NCBI RefSeq assembly: GCF_035222275.1
Contig: NC_085882.1
Span: 3,355,501-3,419,500, forward strand
Direction: 5' to 3'
Source: Podospora bellae-mahoneyi
Taxonomy: Eukaryota; Ascomycota; Sordariomycetes; Sordariales; Podosporaceae
DNA: 64,000 bases
Shown in pieces: positions 22,855 through 33,110 of the stretch (position 1 is its first letter; each line of letters opens with the position of its first letter). The notes under the pieces are model-generated. The model saw only the letters and a list, made by a program, of their open reading frames with translations, did no database searches and was not told where the DNA came from. Made by a program: the position numbers and the translations under genes.

Positions 22855-24777
22855 ATGGCTGAGGTGGCGAACATTGTTACAGGCGTCTTTCAGTTGATTC
22901 CTCTTTGCAACGGTATGAATTCTTTACCTGGATATATCGGTGTAATAGTCCGATAGCTCTAACAAACAATAGCCGGATTCGTTTTGATCAAAGATGTTGT
23001 ACAGCTAGAGCAGAAACTGAGCGAGCAACGGATACGGATTCAGAATCATCAAAACGTATGATACCTGCCGTCCTAACATGGTCAGTAGATAAAGTATCTA
23101 CTAACGAATGTCTACAGAACTTCCGGTCATGGTGTGAAATATGGGGGCCTTCCGAAACTCGAGAACGAAAGTTCAAACACTACGCCCAGGACAACCCAGT
23201 GAGCGCCAAAGCTGTGCTGCATCAGCTGGCTCTCAACTCTCGCCTGTTCTTTGACATCAAAGGCCTTGACCGATACGGCTTCGAGATCAAGAAGCTGATA
23301 CCCACGGACCACCGAATTCAACACCTTGACGATTTTCACTTTGAAACCAATGCTGGCCTCGACCCGCAAAACATCAACCGCTTCGAGGCCAATGCAACAC
23401 CAACTTATTGGTGATGAGAAGAATCCAGTTCTCACTGGTAAGCGGTGGAAAGGGCGTCGATGAACTGATTGCAAGATTCCGAGAGTTCAATGAGGTTTTG
23501 TGGGGTTATGGCCAGCCCTTGGAACTGGCCCGTCTAAACAAGGGCATATACGACAACCTCAATCAGCTGACGGGAGATCAACTGAATAAATTTCTCGCCG
23601 CCTACACGCGGGAGTCTGAGACCTCAAGAGACTCAGTGAGTGCTGGTAACTATCGTTCGTTGGCAAAGATGGTCAACTTGCGAGCCCATGCCATCCAGGG
23701 GGCTCCTGGAAGACCCCATGTCTTTGGAGCCAGTTCGTTTCACAGGACAGACAACTACAGAGTAGACAGTCGCGGCACGTCCACAATGGCGCTTCTTTAC
23801 GATTACCCAAAGAAAGGTGATCACGGAGTTGCGCTCATAGAATGGGCGCAGAACGCACAGATTTCAGGCAAAAGACGGGAGATTGAGAAACTGGCACTTC
23901 TATTAAATGCTCCCAAGCCAGACGAGATGTCTATGCTTGACTCCTATGGAATATTAGACGACCTACAGCGCACCAACCGGCTTGGTTTTGTCCTAAAACC
24001 GCCCATCAATATCCGAACTAATCTTCCCCAACCATTGCCACCAGGAGCCATCTCGGAACGACGGATGCCCATCAACTTGAGACAGCTCATCAAAACCCGG
24101 GATGGTCTGGACCTAGGCGTGAGGTTCGACATTGCCAAGAAGCTTGTTGATGCTGTCCACATGATGCATGCCGTAGACTGGGCGCACAAGTATGTTGCCC
24201 CATCACACTTCAAGCCTGACACGGCTAATCGTTTACATAGGAACATCCGACCCAACAACATTTTGTTCTTCCCTCTGGGCAGTATTGGCGACGAATCCTC
24301 GACCCAAGCCGCCCACAGAGTCTTTGACCTTTCGAGTCCTTTCATCGCTGGTTATGGCAACGACGCAGCTTCTGGTATCAACTTGAAACTCGACTACTAC
24401 GAGCATCCAGCAAGACGCAACGACCCTCAGATAGCCTATCGACGCCTCTATGATCTCTATAGTCTGGGCTGTGTCTTGCCTGAATTGGCGCTCTGGACAA
24501 CGATAGAGGAGCAAATTGAGCACGATCCCGGGAGCAGAGAAGCGTCTTACAAGGTCATCCGAGCGCTTTCCCTTAAACCTACGTTGGATAGGTGAGTGTC
24601 AAGCCATCTACCCCAAGACAATGAGCAGTGAGCTGACAATTTTCGTGCAGGATGGTGGGCAAGATCTTTGCAGACGTCATCCGCGACTGTATCGCCCTGG
24701 GTGAGAAGAGTTCACTCGACAACCCTGCAAAGTTCGGCACGGATATGGCATCCAGGTTGGCTCAATGTGTTGCTTGA
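22855..24777 (+). CDS. HeLo-like domain plus kinase-like (pseudokinase) protein, probable cell-death effector
   Basis: Begins MAEVANIVTGVFQLIPLCN, the hydrophobic N-terminus typical of HeLo/HET-S-type domains, then a helical region with LVSGGKGVDELIARFREFNEVLW, which parallels the last helices of that domain. Exons seen include 22855-22912, 22973-23055, a long middle part from 23118, 24241-24591 and 24651-24777. The C-terminal half is kinase-like: LGVRFDIAKKLVDAVHMMHAVDWAHKNIRPNNILF, then DLYSLGCVLPELALW. The catalytic loop reads HKNIRPNN where active kinases have HRDLKPxN, so the proton-acceptor Asp is Asn; the DFG position reads DLS. This makes a pseudokinase likely, an architecture parallel to mammalian MLKL (4-helix executioner plus pseudokinase). 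The gene does not read through as one clean protein: there appears to be about one break, so it may be an old copy or an assembly slip. Confidence 0.65.
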
Positions 24778-26065
24778 GGTCTTTATACTTTGATCAGGCG
24801 TGGCCTTTGTTCATTCTCAAGGATAATACCTACATCTCAAGTCATCGCTTCCACAATTCTTCCCTCGGGACACCCTAGTAACTTAAAAAGCCTACGTATT
24901 ACCTTTCAACGCCTGTCGGCTATCCTTGGAGACCACGTACCTCAAGCAATCACAAGTTCGAGGGAAATGATGTGAAAGTTTGACTTGCTTACCCTCCCTC
25001 CCCCTCCACACCCCAAACCAGACTTAATATCGCCAGCGTCGTTACAAATTGGTAAGAGAAGCCATGGCCTTTCCAACTCTGTTGGCGAGTAGTTTATAAT
25101 CCATACCCATCTCAGCTCATCTGACTGAAGTGACAATCAACGTTCCCGAAAAGAGCGCCAAATGGCAAACCAGGTAACTCGCCGGAATTAAGCAAGAGGT
25201 CCCCCAACCAGTGAACCCACCCCGTTCCTTCCTCGAGTCTGCCCCTTGTCTCGGTTACCAGTTGTCAGATTTCAAGAGCGCTCCTACCTCACCTGGGCGG
25301 TCGTAATGCCTCAACTCGACGGGCACCTCAGTCATCTCCGTCACTTCTTCCATTCCCAACCCGACCCCCTTCCCCAGATAACCATCCCTCCTCCTCCACA
25401 ACCTCCCCATCCCCAACCCTCCAAACCCCTACGTCACCACTTCTCACCCACCCTCACCTATAAATCTCTTTCTCCTCTCCCGTCACCCAGCACGGTGATA
25501 TACTTGAAGCTTTGACCAAGCTATGCTAGTATCACACTTCTTCCAGCAAGAGCTCGTGGCCTATCGATCAATATGGTGGTGCTTCACTGCCGTATTCTCA
25601 TCCCTGGTCTGGTCTTCGGACTGGGGATGAGGATGCTATCTCTCTTTTCACCTTGCTCAGCGCTTTGTGGTGACGAGGGGATGGGAGTCAACCTTGATGG
25701 ATGGTCAAATTCCATCCTGGCTTGATACAACGTCTGGGTGTGGGACTACGTCTGTTCATAGAGCTAGATGCTTCTGAGCACGTATGGCTTGAACAGACAC
25801 GGATCAGAAATAACAATACTGCATGATATCATCATAACCAATTCTTTTTTAGACCACAACCAACGAAATAACAACCATTTGCTTTTCCGCGCCCGCGCTG
25901 CCTACTGTCTCTTTTGTCTGCCTCGCCTTTTTGCCCACCCCATTCTTGCTCTAATCATAACAACGCTTGCATGTACATTTCGAATTCTTAAAACTCTTGA
26001 TTTCATCGCCCCATATCCTCCTCTCTTCAACCACATCTATTTCTCCTTGATCTTCCAATCAACCC
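24778..26065. other. Intergenic
   Basis: 1.3 kb between the HeLo-pseudokinase gene and the 3' end of chorismate synthase. It includes a C-rich stretch at 25360-25450. I see no gene. Confidence 0.5.
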
Positions 26066-27463
26066 TTAAAGCTGATCATCCGGTGCCGCAACCTGCGCCT
26101 CGCCCTTCTCATTTGGTTCCCTGTAGTAAGGGAGGTACTGGCTCAGAGTCTTGGGACCGAAATGTCTGACGAGCGCATCCATCACAGTGATAGCAGCCAT
26201 GGCCTCAACAATGGGAATAGCACGGGGCACGACGCAGGGGTCGTGTCTCCCCTTGGCGGCCAAAACACCCTCTGATTCGCCGTCGTAGGTTGCAGTGAGC
26301 TGGTCCTGGCCAATGGTGGCAGGGGGCTTGAAGCCGACCTTGAAGTAAATAGGAGCACCGTTGGTGATGCCACCCTGGATGCCACCAGAGAAGTTAGTCT
26401 TGGTGGTGAGCTTGGGACGGGTGAATCCCTTGAGGTAGGCGCCGCTCTTGGCGACTGATGGTGGGACCTCTCTGCCCTTGGTAGAGACGAAGGGGTCGTT
26501 GTGGATGGAGCCCGGGGTGGTGCAGGCTGTGAGGCCGGATCCGATCTCGAAGCTCTTGGTAGCGGGAATGCTGAGCATAGCGTGGGCGAGCATGGCCTCA
26601 AGCTTGTCAAAGGCAGGCTCACCGAGACCGACGGGGACGTTGCGGACGACGCAAGTGACGGTGCCGCCGATGCTGTCGTTGCGGTCCTTGAATTCGGTGA
26701 TCAACTGGACCATCTTGTCGGAGATGGCCTGGTCGGGGCAGCGGACGGGGAGGAACTTGTCGACGGTCTCGCGGGAGATGTTGTCGAGGAACTCGTGGAA
26801 CTTGGGGTCGGTGACGGGGGTTGGGTGCTCAGGGGTAGGGGGAAAGAGGTCGATGCCGCCGATGGAGCTGGTGAACGCGACGATCTCGATGCCGAACGCG
26901 TCCATCATGTACTTCTCGGCAACAGCGCCGGCAGCGACACGGGCGATGGTCTCGCGGGCACTGCTTCTGCCACCTCCACTTTCCGACTTGATTCCGTATT
27001 TTGCCTGGGTGGTGAAGTCTGCATGGCTGGGTCTTGGGTACATGTCCATGGTCTTGTTTCCGTAGTCTGCACACTAGTGTCAATGTCGCGCCAAACAACA
27101 TGCTGAACTCGGCAGTGCCTACCCTTGGGGCGCTGATCCTCGTTCTTGACCACCATCATCATGGGGAGACCGAGGGAGAGGCCATTTTGAACACCAGACT
27201 GAATCTCAACTCTGTCCTTCTCGTCGCGGGGGGTTGTGATGGCGCTCTGGCCGGGACGGCGGCGGGTCAATTGTGGCTGGACATCGGCCTCAGTGATTCT
27301 CAGCTGAGCAGGAACATTTCCAATTGTGCATCCGACCGACTTTCCGTGGGACTCGCCCCAGCTGTGCGCAAGCCGTGTGTTAGTGGTGATGTGCTCTGGC
27401 GCATGGCAGTGAAGACACATACGTGGTGACTGTGAAGCCCTTTCCAAACGTGTTTCCGTCCAT
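26066..27463 (-). CDS. ARO2: Chorismate synthase
   Basis: Three exons: 27423-27463, 27123-27361 and 26066-27066, giving 426 residues. It starts [25 protein letters not shown], the family's N-terminal signature. The body shows RRRPGQSAITTPRDEKDRVEI, the G-G-R-S-S-A-R-E-T motif near residue 120 and the C-terminal signature NFSGGIQGGITNGAPIYFKVGFKPP with RHDPCVVPRAIPIVEAM. Length fits the fungal bifunctional type, which also reduces its FMN cofactor. The enzyme converts 5-enolpyruvylshikimate 3-phosphate to chorismate, the last common step to Phe, Tyr, Trp and folate. All key motifs are intact. It diverges from the lipoate ligase gene across ~450 bp. Confidence 0.97.
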
Positions 27464-27911
27464 TGTGTTGCGGTCTTAGTGGTGGTACAAAAATCGAGAT
27501 GAGTACTCGACTGTCTAGTACCAAACTACCCAAATTAACAAAAACTCGGCCTCTCTTCTTTGTTCCGTCTGGCCAAAGGTGTGTGGGTGAGTCAGTGGCA
27601 CGATGCTGGCTAAATTTTTGGGGAGCAGCGCGCCCAGCACACGCCATATGGAAAAGCTCATACCCGCCAGAGCCCCTCCATGCTGTCTCCGTCATCGGCT
27701 CCCCGCATCGATTTGACTTGGGTGCTTCTTGGCTATGTCGCAGGGATCAACAGTCCCGTGCCGGGGGGGAAGAGGCGCTAGCGAATCCCTGGCCGTTCCT
27801 GGTTCCCGGGCCCCCGGCTGCCCTTTTTTGGTACAGGCCGTTGAGGTTCTTTTTATTTATGTACCTTAACTTCGCAGACACCCCCCCTCCAACATCCCCC
27901 AGGTCCTTCCA
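27464..27911. promoter_or_regulatory. Divergent promoter between chorismate synthase and lipoate ligase
   Basis: 448 bp between two outward-facing start codons; both core promoters must lie here. I do not recognise specific factor sites. Confidence 0.6.
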
Positions 27912-29378
27912 ATGGCCACACCTGCCCTCCGAAATGCCTGGCGCATACGCTCCATATTATCAACGAGGCACGCTCGGCCGATAACCACCAAAGCAATCTC
28001 CCAAAAGTTCCAAATCTACACCTCCAGCTCAGCCAACCCATACCTCAACCTCTCCATCGAGCACCACCTCCTCGAAAAGTCCGACCCCGACTCGATCATC
28101 CTCTTCCTCTACACAAACGACCCATGCGTGGTCATTGGCCGCAACCAAAACCCCTGGACCGAAGTCAATCTTCCACAACTAGCACAGACAAGAATAAAAT
28201 TCGGCCAGCTCAAGCACCACCTCGTCCGCCGGCGCTCAGGAGGGGGAACCGTCGTCCATGATCACGGCAACGCGAACTGGTCCGTCATCTGCCCCAAGGA
28301 TGTCTTCGATAGGGATAAGCACGCGCTCATGGTGGTGGAAGCGCTGAAGAATATGGGAATAAAGGGTGTCAAGGTCAACGAAAGACATGATATTGTTCAG
28401 GAAGCGCAAGATGCCGAAGGACCCGAGCCTGCGCCGTCGACATACAAAATCTCGGGTTCAGCGTACAAATTGACGGGCAAGCGTGCGTTGCACCATGGTA
28501 CATTACTTCTCAACTCTGACTTGAGCGATATCTCGGGGTTGTTGCGCAGCCCAGCAGCACCATATATCGCCGCCCAGGGCGTGGAAAGTGTCCGGAGCCC
28601 AGTCTGCAACGTGGGAGTGGAGGATAATGCCGACTTCTACAAGGCCGTTATCGACCAGTTCATGACCATGTATCCGGATAGCCAGTCGGCTGAGGTGAAA
28701 AAGGTGGAACAGCAAGAGGCGCTGAATCATGACAATATTTGGAAAGGAGTTCAAGAGCTACTGGTCCGTTCTCCTCCCTACCTTACCCTACGCCAAATAC
28801 TAACATCACCATCAGTCCCCAAAATGGCTCTGGGAATCCACCCCTAAATTCCGCCTCGCCTCCCACCCAACCCCCGAAGACCCCCGACCACGTCCCCACC
28901 CTCCATCAAACGTAAGCCCAACCCTTTTTTGTTCCCTCTACCACCGGTAACCTAACCCCCCTTCTAGTTCTTCGTCACTCTCACAGCCCGCCACTCAGAA
29001 ATCCTCGACCTCCACATCGACTCCCCCCTCTTCCGCTCCGAGGACCACACCGCCTCGCTCAACTTTTTGTTGAAGCAAAAAATCCACGAAGTCCCCAAGT
29101 ACTGCGACCTCCGCGAGTGGAAACACTACATCAACTTTCGCATCGAGAACGGCAAGTTGCTGACCCTCCGCAACGAGAGCGTGGGGAACATATGCAAGTG
29201 GTTGTTGGGGAACGACATGTTGGCGACGGGACCGATAAGGGGGATCAACAAGAGTTTAAAGACGAAGCTCAAGGAGCTGAAGCATTGTAGGGATGGGGGC
29301 AAGCCTTTGGTCTTCGACCATGCTGCGTTTATGTTTGGCAAGCCCGAGTACGGATGGTATGTGGTAGATAAGCAATAA
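27912..29378 (+). CDS. Lipoate-protein ligase A / lipoyltransferase, mitochondrial
   Basis: Three exons: 27912-28763, 28816-28911 and 28968-29378, giving 452 residues. The Arg/Ser/Thr-rich N-terminus (MATPALRNAWRIRSILSTRHARP) looks like a mitochondrial targeting peptide. The catalytic domain shows NPCVVIGRNQNPW-like text (DPCVVIGRNQNPW), then RRRSGGGTVVHDHGN, the family's lipoate/AMP-binding motif, and KISGSAYKL with the expected catalytic Lys. A C-terminal accessory region with HSEILDLHIDSPLF follows. The protein attaches lipoate to E2 subunits of 2-oxoacid dehydrogenases and to glycine cleavage H protein. It matches the yeast Aim22 / LplA class. The 3' end lies only ~60 bp from the converging VPS11 stop, so the transcripts probably overlap. 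Confidence 0.93.
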
Positions 29379-29440
29379 CATCAGAAAAAAAAACATCCGA
29401 TCCCAAAAAACCAACATGATCATTATCATACCCTCCCCAT

Positions 29441-32400
29441 CTACTCCCCCCCCGCCCCCATCACCCCCCTTCCAAACCATTCTGCCACCGTCTTGAACCG
29501 ATCCTCACTCCCCTCCAAATCAGCCCTAAACAACTCATGCCTCTCGCTATTCTCTTCCTGGCTCTTCTTCAACGCCCTGATCGTCGCATTATCCACCACG
29601 CAGATCGGACACTCCCCCACATTATCCTCCCCCTCCCCTCCCCCCGTAACCCGCAAACACCTCCTGTGAAAACTATGCTTGCACAAAAAGTGCACCACCG
29701 GCAACTCCAACCCCCCACCACACTGCCCACATCTCGTAGCCTGAAACACGGCCGGCTTCCCCCCCAGATCAGCAATCTCCTGCCTCCTCGCCATCGTCTC
29801 CGTCCTGAACTGGCTGACCACCCGTTTGTTTTCTTGAATGTCCAACCGCTCAGCCTCTATCCTCTTGGCCAGGTAGGGTTTGATCATCCCCATGCTCGCG
29901 ACACTGTTCTTCGACAGTGTCTGCACCACCTGCAGCGGGGCCATCAACCCCCCCTTATCAATCCTATCCAGCACAGCCGCCAGCTCATCCGGCCCTGCTT
30001 CGTCAAGAATCTTCGCGTCAGACGTCAGATACGACAACGCCGCGGGGTAGAGTTGCGGTTCTTCCGGCCCGTATTTTGCCAGCGCCTTGATCGCCCCCTT
30101 GGTGTCCTTTGCTGATGTATAAGAGCGAAAAATGTCAAACAGCAAACCCGACTGCTCCTTCACCAACGTGGTTCCATCCCTAAAGTTGGAAAGGTGAGAG
30201 AGCAAAAGGACGTTGGAGTTTTCAATCTGGGGTTTCTCTTGCGTTGCTGGTAGGGATTTGTCGGCTTCGATCAGGGACTTGGCCTTGGCCTCCCACTTCT
30301 CGCGGTGGGCGTCGGATTTCTTTTCGTTGGATTTGTGGAGGTACATCTCAAACAGGGTGGTGTAAATGTCCGTCTTGTCTTCTTTTGACAGGGCGTCATC
30401 TTGGAGGCAGGCTTCGAGAAAGACGATGAACTCGTCTGGGTGGTCGATAAAGGATGAAAAGGCCGTTCGTGGTTTGGGAGGGGTGTACTTGATGGCGATG
30501 GACTCTTGCTTGAGGGACATGTCGCCCACTGTTGGCTTTGCATTGGCATTGTTATTGCTTGCTAGCACCGCCGTGTTCATGTACGGCAGTGGTAGCAAAC
30601 TGCTGAGGTTGGAAACGGCATTGGCCGCTCCCGCTGCAAACCCTCCGTTTGTCGTTACAGGGGCGGCCTCGGCTGTGATGGGGGCATCCACTCGTGGCTT
30701 ATACTTGCCGGTGTGATAGTCGATGAAGAGCTGCGTAGCATCCGTTGGGCAGTGTTCGATCAGAACACGGGCATACTTCATCAGACAGGGGTGTGCTGTC
30801 TCTGGATCCAGATGCCAGATGAAATCCAGCGCCTCATTGTAGGCATGAGAATCCTCGATGAGGATATCCACCACGAGATCATGCTCCCCGTGCTTCTTGG
30901 CAAGATATGCTGCTTGCTCGTAGTAGCCACCCTGCCGGCACATCGAGATAGCTGTATCAAGGTCAAACTTGAGATCCCCTTCAGACTTGATGAACTTTTC
31001 CAGCTTGTCAATATCCTTCAGCTTGGCATAACAGTTCAGCAACAGAGTTGTGTGATCTGATGTCGCCCTGTGATGCTCATGCAACTCCTCCAGATACTCG
31101 ATCAAGTTGTGTATCCTCTGCGTGTCGAGGAACTTTCGGATGACCTGTGATGGCTCTGTGCTGTCTATGGCTTTGATGTACTGTGTCATGGCCTCGTCGT
31201 AATTGCCCTTTTGGTAAAGGTAATCCCCATATTTCCGGTAAATGATATTCTGTTGCTGAGCGTCCATCCCGCACTTTTGAGCAAGGTCCACGGCAAGGGT
31301 ATAGAGATTGCGCTGATAGAGCATGTCCAACCGTTGCTGCAGTGTCTTTTCATGATACCGGAAGATCTGTTTATCGTCACATTAGCCATCATCCTCTCCT
31401 ACTTCCCAAGAGCAACAAACCTTTCCATCCAGCGTCAGCATATACAAATCCCCCCACAACGCAAAAATATGCTTCACATCCGCCAACACTGTCTCACTGT
31501 GCGCAATAATCCTCAGCTCCGGATGTATCAACGTAAAAGTATAAATACTATCCGCCGCACCCCCCCAAAACCTCCTCCTCGTCGTATCCGCCTCCCCCGC
31601 CGGCGTCGGCGGCGACACCACCGCAACATAGTCCCCATACACGGCAACCAGCTTCTTCGCCCCCTCATACGCCGTCGGCGGCCCCCTCCCCTCCAGCGTG
31701 TAATAATACACGGCATCCTCCCTCGCCACCACAATCTCCCCCGTCCTCTTATCAACAACCATACAACCCACCCCACACCCCTCATCCTCCACCGTTTTAG
31801 GGGGTTGCCCATGCCCCTTCCCACTGATCACCACTTTCAACACCCTCGCCGTCGTAGCCACAAACAGCGTCGTCAACCCCACCCCACCATCAACATGCAT
31901 CTCCACCCCCGTAATCGGCTCATCACTCTCATAAATCACCCTCTGCTTCGTCCCCAAATCATGAATCAAATCCCCCCTCACCACCACCACCGCCCCATTC
32001 GCAAACCCAACCGCCAACTGCGTCAGATCATCCGTCGCCGTAAACGCCGAAATGGGAAAAGGCCTCTTCCCGTTATTCACGACGACACTACTCAGCAACC
32101 CGGGGTTCCCATCCTTTTTGTTAACCTTATCCAAACTCCACACCCTCACCACCGGCTGCCCCGGCTCCAGATCCTCCCCCGTGCCCCCCTCCCCAATCGT
32201 AACCAGCAAACTCGTCCCTTCCACCTGCCGCATGTGCGTGACCGAGGAGCCATTGTCGTAGGCGGTGAACTCCCTCAAGATTTTGAAGTTGGGCCCGATG
32301 ATCCGCACCGTGCCGTCGAAGCCGCCTAGGAACAAGGATTCCGACCCGGAGCAGACAGAGGCGATGGACTGGGAGAAGTGGGAAGGGTTGTCGAAGAAGG

Positions 32401-32548
32401 AGCGCGAGGTCGGGTCCGAGGGGGTGATGGGGGTCGACTCGAAGAAGTCAAAGGAGCGCCACTAATTGACAGACAGACATCGTGTTAGTCGTCGCTGGGA
32501 CAGATGTAAAAGAGCATGGGAAAGGGAACGACAAACCGTTAGCGCCAT
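29441..32548 (-). CDS. vps11: Vps11, HOPS/CORVET tethering subunit with RING
   Basis: Three exons: 32537-32548 (only MALT), 31421-32461 and 29441-31366, giving 992 residues. The joined start MALTWRSFDFFES matches the family N-terminus. Residues ~40-340 form a beta-propeller (FLGGFDGTVRIIGPNFKIL onward). A clathrin-type helical repeat region follows (FRYHEKTLQQRLDMLYQRNLYTLAVDLAQ, then IIYRKYGDYLYQKGNYDEAM). A RING-H2-like finger ends the protein at ~897-944: CGQC, CKHSFHRRC, CPIC. Vps11 links the other class C core subunits and carries ubiquitin-ligase-type RING activity, working in endosome/vacuole fusion. The frame is intact. The tiny 12-nt first exon is easily missed. Confidence 0.96.
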
Positions 32549-32894
32549 GGTGGCATCTTTCAGCTTTTGCGCTGCTCTATGAGGTCAACTTGGAGCGGTG
32601 AAGAGAAAAAAAGGAAGGGCGCAAAGTAGAGAATATGTCTACGAATGCGCTCCAGTTGTTGATGTGCGGCCTGGAGAGCTTGTGACGCCTGTTTGGGGAC
32701 CTTGTTGGGGTTGGAGCTCCAAGCTCCCCACACAGGGCCTTGGCAATTGATTAGATAACCATTATCTCAAAGTAACCCTAACCCAGTAAGGCAGCTCAGT
32801 AACAAGCCAACCCCAGAAAGCTACCAAAAATGAAAAGATCCTCGAGGGAGGCCCGCAAAAGAGTTGAATTGTGAAAAAAAAATTGCAAAAGAGT
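32549..32894. promoter_or_regulatory. VPS11 upstream region with a telomere-like motif
   Basis: About 350 bp up to tRNA-iMet. It includes TAACCCTAACCC at 32773-32784, a telobox-type element, and a short A run near 32875-32883 that could serve as a Pol III T-run terminator for the minus-strand tRNA. Confidence 0.45.
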
Positions 32895-32966
32895 TAGCTG
32901 CGACTCGTTTCGATCGAGTGACCTCCGGGTTATGAGCCCGGCGCGCTTCCGCTGCGCCACGCAGCT
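32895..32966 (-). tRNA. Initiator tRNA-Met (CAT)
   Basis: The acceptor AGCTGCG pairs fully with CGCAGCT, and the discriminator is A. The anticodon arm is CCGGG-CTCATAA-CCCGG with anticodon CAT and the initiator-type GC-rich stem. The T-loop carries ATCGAAA instead of TTCGA, the eukaryotic initiator hallmark. There is no intron. An 8-9 T run on the transcribed strand just downstream fits Pol III termination. Confidence 0.96.
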
Positions 32967-33110
32967 TGTTGAGCTGTTGTTGTTGAATATCAGGGTCCGA
33001 AACGGTCTTTACAAAGGTGGGTTGCCCCAAGTGTGACTCATTCCGTCTTATCCCATTTTGCCAAAAGAATCACCACACCCTTACTATTGTGCTACTACAC
33101 AGTTATGCTC

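Noticed and set aside
31211-32329. 372-codon plus-strand ORF opposite VPS11
   Set aside because: Antisense shadow, rich in Pro/Arg/His from the reverse of a GC-rich coding strand.
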